A DNA stretch of 64,000 nucleotides from Roseospira visakhapatnamensis. GTDB taxonomy: Bacteria > Pseudomonadota > Alphaproteobacteria > Rhodospirillales > Rhodospirillaceae. The stretch lies in contig NZ_JACIGK010000024.1 of NCBI RefSeq assembly GCF_014197915.1, forward strand, positions 1-64,000. Direction: 5' to 3'. Every line of letters begins with the position of its first letter. The first letter of the stretch is position 1. The notes beneath the pieces were generated by a model. It was given only the letters and a program-made list of their open reading frames with translations. It did not search any database and had not been told where the DNA came from. The translations under genes and the position numbers were made by a program. This document shows, piece by piece, positions 32,235 through 40,557 of the stretch.

Positions 32235-32438
32235 ATGCCGAGCAGAGACATGCCTGATCTGTCACACCTGTCCGGTCGCGATATGGAAAAGGTCGCCGAA
32301 GCCATCGGCGCCGGCCCGATCCGCGCCCTGGTGCTCAACAAGGACGCCATCGCCGCCCTGGCCGTGGAGGACGTCAACAAGCTGGCCGAACTGGCCGCCG
32401 CGTCCCGGGCCCACTGCGGCGGCTTCGGCTGCGGCTGA
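32235..32438 (+). CDS. candidate RiPP precursor peptide (C-terminal CGGFGCG)
   Basis: A 67-residue peptide with a strong ribosome-binding site (GAGGAG, seven bases before ATG 32235). Residues 10-58 form an Ala/Leu-rich, probably helical leader (LSGRDMEKVAEAIGAGPIRA and VNKLAELAAAS are its parts). The end, SRAHCGGFGCG, has C61 and C66 in a Gly/Phe context: a short core with two cysteines. The next gene on the strand is a radical SAM/SPASM maturase, and a hairpin lies between the two. From these facts I infer a ribosomally made peptide modified at its C-terminus, perhaps by thioether or carbon-carbon cross-links. I recognise no named precursor family. No export or protease gene is adjacent. The frame is also open upstream to 32142, but that part is low complexity and lacks a ribosome-binding site. 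Confidence 0.7.
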   Translation: MPSRDMPDLSHLSGRDMEKVAEAIGAGPIRALVLNKDAIAALAVEDVNKLAELAAASRAHCGGFGCG

Positions 32439-32456
32439 GGTCGACCCGGTCCTTGC

Positions 32457-32490
32457 GGGAGGGCGTGATCCCGGGCTCACGCCCTCTCCC
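32457..32490 (+). terminator. attenuator-like hairpin between precursor and maturase
   Basis: GGGAGGGCGTGA pairs with TCACGCCCTCTCCC (one 2-base bulge) around an 8-base loop, starting 19 bp after the precursor stop. No T-tract follows, so partial termination or 3'-end protection of a short precursor mRNA is more likely than full termination. The remaining 240 bp before the maturase contain no further small gene that I can support. Confidence 0.5.
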
Positions 32491-32731
32491 GGTCCGTCCC
32501 CCTGCATGGCGGCGCCGGCGGTCTCGACAACCGTCTCCCCGGGCCCCTCGCGTCCTCCCGCCACGGCGCCCCCCGGGCGAAAATCCTTTTGACGGCTCCG
32601 CGCCGAAAGACCACCCTTGGATCAGATCACGATCCACGACATCCATCGCGTCACGGGCATCGCCGCATCGCGCCGCCGCCCACCGCCGTCGCGGTGCCGC
32701 TGGCCCGGTCGCCGTTCCAAGCGAGGTCATC

Positions 32732-34249
32732 ATGTCGGACTGGACCACGCATGCGGAGCACGCCCCCGCGTGCCTCCCCTCCTGCGGATCCGGGCGCTTC
32801 ACGGTGGTCACCGGAGAAACCCGGTCATACCTCTTCCTGCCGGAGCTCTATTCCCTCTGCCAGGCCCCGGACGCGGTGTTCGAGGCCCTATCGCCGTTCG
32901 AGTCGGGGCGCTTCGCCGCCAACCTCCCGGGACTCAAGCCCGGCGAGCTGGCGGCCCGCGCGACCATGCGCGACCTGATCGCCGAACGCCGCCACGACAC
33001 CCCGGACCTCGTGGACGGGGCGGCCACCGGCGCGTCCGCCGACCCCGGGACCACCGACGGCATCACCGATCTGGTCCTGAACGTCAGCCAGACCTGCAAC
33101 CTCGCCTGCGCCTACTGCTACGCCGACGCCCTGAACAAGACCAACACCCGCATGAGCCCGGAGACGGCCGAGGCGGCCATCGACCGCGCCCTGTCGCTGT
33201 CCCGCGCCGGCCTGCACAGCGTCAAGTTCCTGGGCGGCGAACCCACGCTGGCCTTCGACACCATCCGCCACGCCGTGGCCCACGTCGAACGGCGCGGCCG
33301 GGCCATGGGCCGCCCGGCGCCGGCCTTCGTGGTGGTCACCAACGGCACCAGGGTCACCGACGCCATGATCGCCTTCTTCCGCGCGCATGACGTCTATGTG
33401 CTGGTCAGCCTGGACGGCCCCGCCGGCATCCACGATACCCTGCGGCCCCGGGCCGGCGGTCAGGGATCCCACGACGCGGCCTCGCGCACCGTCACCCGCA
33501 TGGTCGCCGCCGGCGTCGATGTCGCCGTCGAGGGCGTCTACACCAAGGCCCACGCCGACCGGGGCCTGTCGGTCGCGGACATGGCCCGCCACTACCGGGA
33601 CCTGGGCATCACGGAGATGCAGATCTCGCTGGCCCTGGGCACCTGGCACGGCCAGCACTGCCCGGACGACCTGGCGGCGATCGCCGACGACTTCGCCCGC
33701 CTGGCCCGGGACAGCGTGCGGTCCCTGCGCACGACCCGGCCGTTCCTGCTGCGCGGCATCCACTTCGTGCTGGACGGCCTGGTGACGCGCGAGGTGCGCG
33801 CCCATGCCTGCGGCGCCGGCCGCACCTTCATGGCGGTCAACGCCGACGGCACCGCCTATCCCTGCTACCTGCTGGAGTCGGAGGAGACGCGCTACGGCCC
33901 GGTCGGCGACGACTGGGACGGCGCGCGCCACGCGCGGATCGCGGCGCGCTTCCAGGCCAACGGCAAGGCCCATCATCCGCAGTGCCAGCAGTGCTGGGCG
34001 CGCGAACTCTGCCACACCTGCCTGGGCGCGCGCTTCCTGTCGGACCCGCGCATCGACAAGCCGCCGGACTGGTTCTGCGCGGTCCAGAAGACGGCCATGT
34101 CGGCGGCGCTGGGGGCGTTCGCCGACGCCGTCGCCGACGACGCGACCCGGCCGCTGTTCCTGCGCAACCTGCGGCGCGTCATCGAACCCCGCCGGCCGAC
34201 CCGGATCTCCGGCCCGCCGACGCTGCCGGCGCCGGTGGCCGCCGAGTAG
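32732..34249 (+). CDS. radical SAM/SPASM peptide maturase
   Basis: A 505-residue radical SAM enzyme. The SAM-binding cluster motif CNLACAYCYAD gives C122, C126 and C129, and GGEPTLAF follows as the SAM-contact GGE. The C-terminal SPASM region has C360, C378, C418, C421, C427, C430 and C449, enough ligands for two auxiliary Fe-S clusters. This arrangement is found in enzymes that cross-link or otherwise modify ribosomal peptides (sactipeptide, ranthipeptide, PqqE and mycofactocin types) and in anaerobic sulfatase maturases. The first 110 residues (SCGSGRFTVVTGETRSYLFL, PELYSLCQAPDAVFEALSPF) resemble the N-terminal region of peptide maturases and may recognise the leader. Start ATG 32732 follows GCGAGG. 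It is the only gene after the putative precursor, so that peptide is the likely substrate. The chemistry is unknown. Confidence 0.85.
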   Translation: MSDWTTHAEHAPACLPSCGSGRFTVVTGETRSYLFLPELYSLCQAPDAVFEALSPFESGRFAANLPGLKPGELAARATMRDLIAERRHDTPDLVDGAATGASADPGTTDGITDLVLNVSQTCNLACAYCYADALNKTNTRMSPETAEAAIDRALSLSRAGLHSVKFLGGEPTLAFDTIRHAVAHVERRGRAMGRPAPAFVVVTNGTRVTDAMIAFFRAHDVYVLVSLDGPAGIHDTLRPRAGGQGSHDAASRTVTRMVAAGVDVAVEGVYTKAHADRGLSVADMARHYRDLGITEMQISLALGTWHGQHCPDDLAAIADDFARLARDSVRSLRTTRPFLLRGIHFVLDGLVTREVRAHACGAGRTFMAVNADGTAYPCYLLESEETRYGPVGDDWDGARHARIAARFQANGKAHHPQCQQCWARELCHTCLGARFLSDPRIDKPPDWFCAVQKTAMSAALGAFADAVADDATRPLFLRNLRRVIEPRRPTRISGPPTLPAPVAAE

Positions 34250-34331
34250 GCATCCGGCACCACGACCGGCCGGCGGTGCTCCTGGGTCTGCCGCGTCAGG
34301 TCCGGGACGGACCGTTGTGTACCGGCGGGCC

Positions 34332-35792
34332 CTACCGGTCCACGCCGCCCAGGCACAGGTACTTGATCTCCAGGAAGTCCTCCATGCCGTACTTGGAGCC
34401 CTCGCGGCCCAGGCCGGATTCCTTCACCCCGCCGAAGGGGGCGACCTCGGTGGAGATGATGCCCTCGTTGACGCCGACGATGCCGTACTCCAGGCCCTCG
34501 GACACCCGCCAGACCCGCCCCATGTCGCGGGCGTAGAAGTAGGCGGCCAGGCCGTATTCGGTGTCGTTGGCCATGTCCACGGCCTCGGCCTCGGTGGAAA
34601 AGCGGTAGAGCGGCGCCACGGGGCCGAAGATCTCCTCGCGGAACACCCGCATGCCGTCGGTGACCCCGGTCAGGATGGTGGGCTCGTAGAAGGTGCCTCC
34701 CAGGGCGTGGGGCTTGCCGCCCAGGGCCACCCGGGCGCCCTTGTCGACGGCGTCGCCAACCAGCGCCTCGACCTTCTCCAGGGCGGCGGCGTCGATCAGC
34801 GGGCCTTGCTGGGTCTCGCCGGCCAGGCCGTCGCCCACCGTCAGGCCCTTCACCGCCGCCGCCAGCTTCTCGGCGAAGGCGTCGTACACGCCGTCCTGCA
34901 CCAGCAGACGGTTGGCGCACACGCAGGTCTGGCCGGTGTTGCGGTACTTGGAGGCCATGGCCCCGGCCACGGCGGCGTCCAGGTCGGCGTCGTCGAACAC
35001 GATGAAGGGCGCGTTGCCGCCCAGTTCCAGCGACACCTTCTTCACGGTGCCGGCGCACTGTTCCATGAGGGTCTTGCCGATCTCCGTGGAGCCGGTGAAG
35101 GACAGCTTGCGCACCAGGGGGTTGGCCGTCATCTCGCCGCCCACCTGCGAGGACTTGGCGGTGGTCAGCACGTTGAGCACCCCGGGGGGGATGCCCGCCC
35201 GCTCGGCCAGGTCGGCCAGCGCCAGCGCCGACAGCGGCGTCAGCGCCGCCGGCTTGATGACCACCGGGCAGCCGGCGGCCAGGGCCGGCGCGCATTTGCG
35301 GGTGATCATGGCGTTGGGGAAGTTCCAGGGCGTGATGGCGGCCACCACGCCGATGGGCTGCTTGATGACCAGGATGCGCTTATCCGGGCCATGCGACGGG
35401 ATGACGTCGCCGTAGACGCGCTTACCCTCCTCGGCGAACCACTCGATGAAGCTGGCGCCGTAGGCGATCTCCCCCCGGGCCTCGGCGAGGGGCTTGCCCT
35501 GCTCGGCGGTCATCAGGATCGCCAGGTCGTCCTGGTGGGCCATGATCAGGGTGAACCAGTCGCGCAGGATGGTCGCGCGCTGCTTGGCGGTCAGCGCCCG
35601 CCAGGCGGGCCAGGCGGCATTGGCGGCCTCAATGGCGCGGCGGGTCTCGTCGACGCGCATGTCGGGCACGCGGGCCAGCTCGGCGCCGGTCGCGGGGTTG
35701 GTGACGGCGAAGGTGGCGCCGCTGTCGGCGCCGACCCACTGGCCGTTGACGTAGCACTGCTGGCGCAGAAGGCGGTTCTCGGTCAGCTTCAT
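34332..35792 (-). CDS. gabD: NAD(P)-dependent succinate-semialdehyde dehydrogenase
   Basis: The enzyme oxidises succinate semialdehyde to succinate, the last step of GABA breakdown. The 486-residue length, the N-terminus LLRQQCYVNGQWVGADSGAT and the blocks TPWNFPNAMITRKCAPALAA, FTGSTEIGK, LELGGNAPFIV and NTGQTCVCANR (with the catalytic cysteine) fit the GabD class of aldehyde dehydrogenases. PFGGVKESGLGREGSKYG closes the family pattern. Related semialdehyde dehydrogenases (for example glutarate semialdehyde) cannot be excluded. The frame is open for another 690 bp upstream, but MKLTENRLLR at 35792 is the natural start. No gabT or transporter is adjacent. It is convergent with the radical SAM gene. 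Confidence 0.9.
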   Translation of the reverse strand: MKLTENRLLRQQCYVNGQWVGADSGATFAVTNPATGAELARVPDMRVDETRRAIEAANAAWPAWRALTAKQRATILRDWFTLIMAHQDDLAILMTAEQGKPLAEARGEIAYGASFIEWFAEEGKRVYGDVIPSHGPDKRILVIKQPIGVVAAITPWNFPNAMITRKCAPALAAGCPVVIKPAALTPLSALALADLAERAGIPPGVLNVLTTAKSSQVGGEMTANPLVRKLSFTGSTEIGKTLMEQCAGTVKKVSLELGGNAPFIVFDDADLDAAVAGAMASKYRNTGQTCVCANRLLVQDGVYDAFAEKLAAAVKGLTVGDGLAGETQQGPLIDAAALEKVEALVGDAVDKGARVALGGKPHALGGTFYEPTILTGVTDGMRVFREEIFGPVAPLYRFSTEAEAVDMANDTEYGLAAYFYARDMGRVWRVSEGLEYGIVGVNEGIISTEVAPFGGVKESGLGREGSKYGMEDFLEIKYLCLGGVDR

Positions 35793-36454
35793 GGTCGGAT
35801 GTCCTCTGGACCGTGGGCGGTCGGATGGGGTGGGCGGCCGCGCCCAAACTTGCCGCGCTGGGGCGCACCGCGCTGGGGCGGAGTCTAGCACCGGGCGCCG
35901 GCCCGCCGCGAGCCCACCCCGGGGCGCGCGCCCCGGCATGACGAACAGTTCATGACCGGGAAAGCTGCCGGAAAGGGGACCTCCCTCAGTGTTTCGAGTG
36001 TTGAAAGCGTCCCCTTCACGATCTTTCAATCCCCCCGGTCGGCGCCGCGATCCCCCTCGCGGCGCCGATTGGCGTTGCCGCGCCGCCGGACCGGGGTCAG
36101 CCGCGCGCGCATCGCTTGACAAGCCCGGGTCACCCACGCACCTTGGACGGACGGGCCGGGGAACGAGACGTCGGCCGGACGGTACGCGCATACGTCGGGA
36201 CCACATCCAGATCGTGCGGTCCCGCGCGGCGCGTCGGGGACGACGCGGGTCGTTCATGCAAGGGCCGGCGGGCGCGTCCCGGCCGCCCGCGTGGAGCGGA
36301 CCCGGGGTGGCCCGGCACGGGTCCCCGGAGGCGGATCCCCGGACCTGGACGTCCAGACCTGGAGTCCCGGATCTGGAGACATGCTCCGTCCGACCGCCCG
36401 TTGGCATGACCTCGCATTGGGACCGCGGCCCGTCCGCGACATCGAGCCACCCGC
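35793..36454. other. 662-bp non-coding region between gabD and miaB
   Basis: No gene is supportable. Visible structure: an interrupted palindrome AAGGGGAC...GTCCCCTT (35973-36016) that encloses two copies of AGTGTT, about 180 bp upstream of gabD and possibly an operator; and a perfect CTGGACGTCCAG palindrome (36345-36356) about 100 bp before miaB. Promoters for both divergent genes should lie here. Confidence 0.45.
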
Positions 36455-37891
36455 GTGACCAGACCCGTGACCAAGACACCATCCAAGACTGTCTGCATCA
36501 AGACCTACGGCTGCCAGATGAACGTCTATGACGCCGCCCGCATGGCGGACGTCCTGGCGCCGCTTGGGTACCGGCCGGTGACGGAGCCGGCCGAGGCCGA
36601 CATGGTGCTGCTCAACACCTGTCACATCCGCGAGAAGGCGTCCGAGAAGGTGTTCTCGGAGCTGGGCCGGCTGCGCCAACTGCGCCAGGTGCGGATCGAC
36701 CGTGGCCTGGGGCGCATGGTGATCGGCGTGGCCGGCTGCGTCGCCCAGGCGGAGGGCGCCGAACTGCTGGCCCGCGCGCCCTGGGTGGACCTGGTGCTGG
36801 GGCCGCAGACCTACCACCGCCTGCCGGAAATGCTGGCCCGCCTGGCCCGCGAGGGCGGTGCCCAGTTGGACACCGACTTCCCGGCCGATCCCAAGTTCGA
36901 CCACCTGCCGGCGCCCGGGCCGCGCGGCCCGTCGGCGTTCCTGTCCATCCAGGAGGGTTGCGACCGCTTCTGCACCTTCTGCGTGGTGCCCTATACCCGG
37001 GGCGCCGAGGTCTCCCGCCCGGCGGCGGCGGTCCTGGACGAGGCCCGCGCCCTGGTGGATCAGGGCACGACCGAGATCACGCTCCTGGGCCAGAACGTCA
37101 ACGCCTATCACGGCGACGGGCCGGACGACGGCGCCGCCTGGAGCCTGGCCCGCCTGATCCGCGCCCTGGCCGAGATCCCCGGCCTGACGCGCCTGCGCTA
37201 CACCACCAGCCACCCGCGCGACCTGACCGACGACCTGATCGCCGCCCACGCCGAGGTGCCGGCGCTGATGCCCTTCCTGCATCTGCCCGTCCAGTCCGGA
37301 TCGGACCGCATCCTCAAGGCCATGAACCGGGGCCATACCGCCGAGGCGTACCGGCGCGTGGTGGACCGGCTCAGGGCGGCGCGCCCGGATCTGGCGCTGT
37401 CCTCCGACTTCATCGTCGGCTTCCCGGGCGAGACGGAGGCGGATTTTCAGGACACCCTGAGTCTGGTGCGCGCGGTCCACTTCGTGCAGGCGTACTCCTT
37501 CAAGTATAGCCCGCGCCCGGGCACCCCGGCGGCCGCCCGGCCCGGACAGGTCCCCGATCCAATCAAGGGCGAGCGCCTGGCGCGGCTCCAGGAGGTGCTG
37601 AACACCCAGCAGAGCCTGTTCAACCGTCAGTGCGTGGGCCAGGAAATGGACGTCCTTCTGGATCGCGTCGGACGGCGGCCGGGTCAGCTTCTGGGGCGCA
37701 GCCCGTGGATGCAGCCGGTGCACGTGTCGGCGCCGGCCGCCATCCTGGGACGGTCCTGCCGGGTGCTGATCGTCGACGGCCAGCCCAACAGCCTGGCCGG
37801 CCGCCTGGTGACGCCGGCGACCGAGCCGCCGTCGGCGGACGCGGACGCGGCCCCGGCCGCTGCTCCGACTCCCACGAGGATCCCCGCGTGA
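36455..37891 (+). CDS. miaB: tRNA-2-methylthio-N6-dimethylallyladenosine synthase
   Basis: MiaB adds the 2-methylthio group to i6A37 of tRNAs that read UNN codons, using two Fe-S clusters and SAM. The 478-residue product has the N-terminal UPF0004 cysteines ([41 protein letters not shown]) and the radical SAM motif [17 protein letters not shown]. The domain pattern ends in a TRAM domain (about 375-440) followed by a short Pro/Ala-rich tail. The start is GTG 36455; GTG 36467 is also possible. It heads an operon in which each of phoH and ybeY overlaps its predecessor by 4 bp. Confidence 0.96.
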   Translation: MTRPVTKTPSKTVCIKTYGCQMNVYDAARMADVLAPLGYRPVTEPAEADMVLLNTCHIREKASEKVFSELGRLRQLRQVRIDRGLGRMVIGVAGCVAQAEGAELLARAPWVDLVLGPQTYHRLPEMLARLAREGGAQLDTDFPADPKFDHLPAPGPRGPSAFLSIQEGCDRFCTFCVVPYTRGAEVSRPAAAVLDEARALVDQGTTEITLLGQNVNAYHGDGPDDGAAWSLARLIRALAEIPGLTRLRYTTSHPRDLTDDLIAAHAEVPALMPFLHLPVQSGSDRILKAMNRGHTAEAYRRVVDRLRAARPDLALSSDFIVGFPGETEADFQDTLSLVRAVHFVQAYSFKYSPRPGTPAAARPGQVPDPIKGERLARLQEVLNTQQSLFNRQCVGQEMDVLLDRVGRRPGQLLGRSPWMQPVHVSAPAAILGRSCRVLIVDGQPNSLAGRLVTPATEPPSADADAAPAAAPTPTRIPA

Positions 37892-38868
37892 CCGACCTCG
37901 CCACCCGGGTGACCCGCGTCTACGCCGACAATGGCGTGCTTCAGGTGCTGTTCGGCCCCGGCCACGAAAATCTGGCGTGCCTGGAAACCCGGCTGGGCAT
38001 CGCCTGCCATACCCGGGGCAACGAAGTGACCCTGAGCGGCGCGGGCGAACCGGTGGAGATCGCCGCCCGCGCCCTGGACGCCCTGTACGACCGCGCCCGC
38101 GCCGGCGAGGACGTGGCCACCGCCGACCTGGAGGCCGCCATTCGCCTGGGACAGGCGCCGGCGCCGGTCGTGGCCGGGCCCACGCCGGTGTTGCGCACCC
38201 GCAAGCGCACCTTCACCGCCCGCACGGCGGGGCAGGCGCGCTACCTTTCGGCCATGGCCTCCCACGATGTGGTGTTCGGCCTCGGGCCGGCGGGCACCGG
38301 CAAGACCTTCCTGGCGGTGGCCCAGGCGGTGGCGCTGAAGATGCAGGGCGCGGTCGAGCGCATCATCCTGTCGCGCCCGGCGGTCGAGGCCGGCGAGCGC
38401 CTCGGCTTCCTGCCCGGCGACCTGCGCGAGAAGGTGGATCCCTACCTGCGGCCCATCTATGACGCCCTGCACGCCATGCTGCCGGGTGACGAGGTCATGC
38501 GCCGCCTGGAGGCGGGCGAGATCGAGGTCGCGCCGCTGGCCTTCATGCGCGGACGCACCCTGTCCAACGCCTTCATCATCCTGGACGAAGCCCAGAACAC
38601 CACGCCGACACAGATGAAAATGGTCCTGACCCGCATGGGAGAAAACGCGCGCATGGTCGTCACCGGTGACATGAGCCAGGTCGACTTGCCCTCGGGCGCC
38701 CGCTCCGGCCTGGGGGACGCCCTGGAGACGTTGCAGGGGGTGGAGGGCATCGCCGTGGTGCACTTCGACCACCAGGACGTGGTGCGTCACGACATGGTGG
38801 CGCGCATCGTGCGGGCCTACGAGGCCCGTGACCGGGCCGCCACCCGCCCGGAGACTCCCCGGTCATGA
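37888..38868 (+). CDS. ybeZ: PhoH-family ATPase (YbeZ type)
   Basis: A 326-residue cytosolic P-loop protein with Walker [21 protein letters not shown] and Walker [21 protein letters not shown]. An N-terminal KH-like region of about 100 residues precedes it. In E. coli YbeZ binds YbeY and is linked to 16S rRNA processing. The GTG start at 37888 overlaps the miaB stop (GTGA), and its own stop overlaps the ybeY start (ATGA), so the proteins are probably made together. The role in ribosome maturation is inferred from family and context. Confidence 0.93.
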   Translation: MTDLATRVTRVYADNGVLQVLFGPGHENLACLETRLGIACHTRGNEVTLSGAGEPVEIAARALDALYDRARAGEDVATADLEAAIRLGQAPAPVVAGPTPVLRTRKRTFTARTAGQARYLSAMASHDVVFGLGPAGTGKTFLAVAQAVALKMQGAVERIILSRPAVEAGERLGFLPGDLREKVDPYLRPIYDALHAMLPGDEVMRRLEAGEIEVAPLAFMRGRTLSNAFIILDEAQNTTPTQMKMVLTRMGENARMVVTGDMSQVDLPSGARSGLGDALETLQGVEGIAVVHFDHQDVVRHDMVARIVRAYEARDRAATRPETPRS

Positions 38869-39482
38869 CGCCCGCCCCCACCACCGAGGCCCCCGACACC
38901 GCCGCCGTGACGCTGGAGATCGACGTGATGGTCGAGGCGCCGGCCTGGCGCGGCGCCGTGAAGGGAGTCGAGGGGCTCTGCCGGCGGGCCGCCGAGGCCG
39001 CCGTGCTGACCGCCCTGCCCGGCTCCCCGCTGGCCGACGCGCCCTGTCTCGGCGCGCCGGGACTGGGGCTGTGCGTGGTGCTGGAGGACGACGCGGCCGT
39101 CACCGCCCTCAACACGGCGTACCGGGGCCGGAACACGCCCACCAACGTGCTGGCCTTCGCCGCGCTGGAGGATGCCGACGGCACCGTCGTCCTGCCCGGT
39201 GCCGGCGAGAACGGCAGTGCGGACGACCACGGCGAGGAGGACGACCCGGCGCACCTGGGCGACGTGATCGTCGCCTTCGAGACCACGCGCGACGAGGCCG
39301 CCCGCGACGGCCGGACGCTGACCGATCATCTGGCCCATCTGGTGGTGCATGGGGTGCTGCACCTGCTGGGCCATGACCACCAGGACGACGCCGAGGCGGC
39401 GGACATGGAGTCCCTGGAAACCCGTATCCTGGCCACCCTGGGCATCGCCGACCCCTACGCCGGCGCGGACGCCACCCCCTGA
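38865..39482 (+). CDS. ybeY: endoribonuclease YbeY (rRNA maturation factor)
   Basis: YbeY is a zinc-dependent single-strand endoribonuclease needed for 16S rRNA 3'-end maturation and quality control. The zinc-binding motif HGVLHLLGHDHQDDAEA (three histidines) is intact, and ALNTAYRGRNTPTNVLAFA is the second conserved block. At 205 residues it is longer than the 155-170 usual in enterobacteria because of an acidic insert (GENGSADDHGEEDD) and an N-terminal extension. ATG 38865 overlaps the phoH stop. Confidence 0.95.
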   Translation: MTPAPTTEAPDTAAVTLEIDVMVEAPAWRGAVKGVEGLCRRAAEAAVLTALPGSPLADAPCLGAPGLGLCVVLEDDAAVTALNTAYRGRNTPTNVLAFAALEDADGTVVLPGAGENGSADDHGEEDDPAHLGDVIVAFETTRDEAARDGRTLTDHLAHLVVHGVLHLLGHDHQDDAEAADMESLETRILATLGIADPYAGADATP

Positions 39483-39549
39483 GTGCCCCGAGGCCGGGCA
39501 CGCCCGCCGCTTCGCCCCCCGGCGCCCGGTGGCCGGCGCCCCGGGGGCC

Positions 39550-40557
39550 ATGGAACTGGAGACAATGAACGACGACACGCCAAGGAGACCGCCGGGACGG
39601 TCGCCGCGAGCATCCGGTGCCGCAGCCGACGACGACCCGGCACCCCCCAGCCCGCCCCCGCCGGGTGGGGACCCCACGGCCGGTAGCGCCGATGCCGGCG
39701 ATCGCCCGGGGGGCTGGTTGCGGGGCCTGTTGCGGAGCCTGGGCAACGGCGACGCGTCGATCCGCGACACCCTGGAGGAACTCATCGAGGAGCGCCAGGA
39801 CGCCGAGCATCCCATCGACGGGCACGAACGCCTGCTGATCGCCAACATCCTGCACCAGCGCGACATGACCGCCGAGGACGTGATGGTCCCGCGCCCCGAC
39901 ATCGTCGCCCTGGAGGAAACCGCCAGCCTGGCCGACATCGCCCAACTTTTGGTGCGGGCCGGGCACTCGCGCATGCCCGTTTTCCGGGGCACGCTGGACA
40001 TGGTACTCGGCATGGTGCATATCAAGGACCTGATCCCCAACCTGCATGGCGGCCAACCACCGGATCTGAGCGCGCTCGCGCGGCCGGTGCTGTTCGTCTC
40101 GCCCAGCATGCGGGTGCTCGACCTGCTGCTGGAGATGCGCCTGAAGCGCACCCACATGGCGCTGGTGGTGGACGAGTACGGCGGCATCGACGGCCTGGTG
40201 ACCATCGAGGACCTGGTGGAACAGATCGTCGGCGAAATCGAGGACGAGCACGACGTGGTCGCCGACCCGGAGGTGGTGGCCCAGGACGACGGGTCGGTGA
40301 TCGCCGACGCGCGCCTGGACCTGGAGGCGTTCGAGGACCGCTTCGGCGCCTTCCTCAGCGACGAGGAGCGCGAGGAGACCGATACCCTCGGGGGCCTGGT
40401 CTTCCGCCTGGCCGGGCGGGTGCCCAGTCGCGGCGAGTTGATCGTCCACGAGAGCGGCATGGAGTTCGAGATCCTCGATGCCGACCCCCGGCGCGTGAAG
40501 CGCCTCCGGTTGCGGAACCTGCCGGACACCATCCGTCCCGGGGCCAACGGCGCATGA
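39550..40557 (+). CDS. corC: CorC/HlyC-family CBS-domain protein
   Basis: The 335-residue protein has a Pro-rich disordered head, then two CBS domains (MVPRPDIVALEETASLADIA and MRVLDLLLEMRLKRTHMALV mark them). A C-terminal CorC_HlyC transporter-associated domain (DGSVIADARLDLEAFEDRFG onward) follows. There are no transmembrane segments, so it is a soluble CorC-type protein rather than a CNNM channel. In enterobacteria CorC is associated with magnesium/cobalt efflux and the gene sits between ybeY and lnt as here. ATG 39550 was chosen; ATG 39565, with GGAG three bases upstream, is equally possible. Its stop overlaps the lnt start. Confidence 0.9.
   Translation: MELETMNDDTPRRPPGRSPRASGAAADDDPAPPSPPPPGGDPTAGSADAGDRPGGWLRGLLRSLGNGDASIRDTLEELIEERQDAEHPIDGHERLLIANILHQRDMTAEDVMVPRPDIVALEETASLADIAQLLVRAGHSRMPVFRGTLDMVLGMVHIKDLIPNLHGGQPPDLSALARPVLFVSPSMRVLDLLLEMRLKRTHMALVVDEYGGIDGLVTIEDLVEQIVGEIEDEHDVVADPEVVAQDDGSVIADARLDLEAFEDRFGAFLSDEEREETDTLGGLVFRLAGRVPSRGELIVHESGMEFEILDADPRRVKRLRLRNLPDTIRPGANGA

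Noticed and set aside
32589-32978. Additional small gene between the RiPP precursor and the maturase
   Set aside because: The frame lacks a ribosome-binding site and most of it overlaps the maturase in another frame.
34332-36482. 716-residue extension of gabD
   Set aside because: The extra 230 residues are Arg/Pro-rich and correspond to non-coding DNA; the family start MKLTENRLLR is at 35792.
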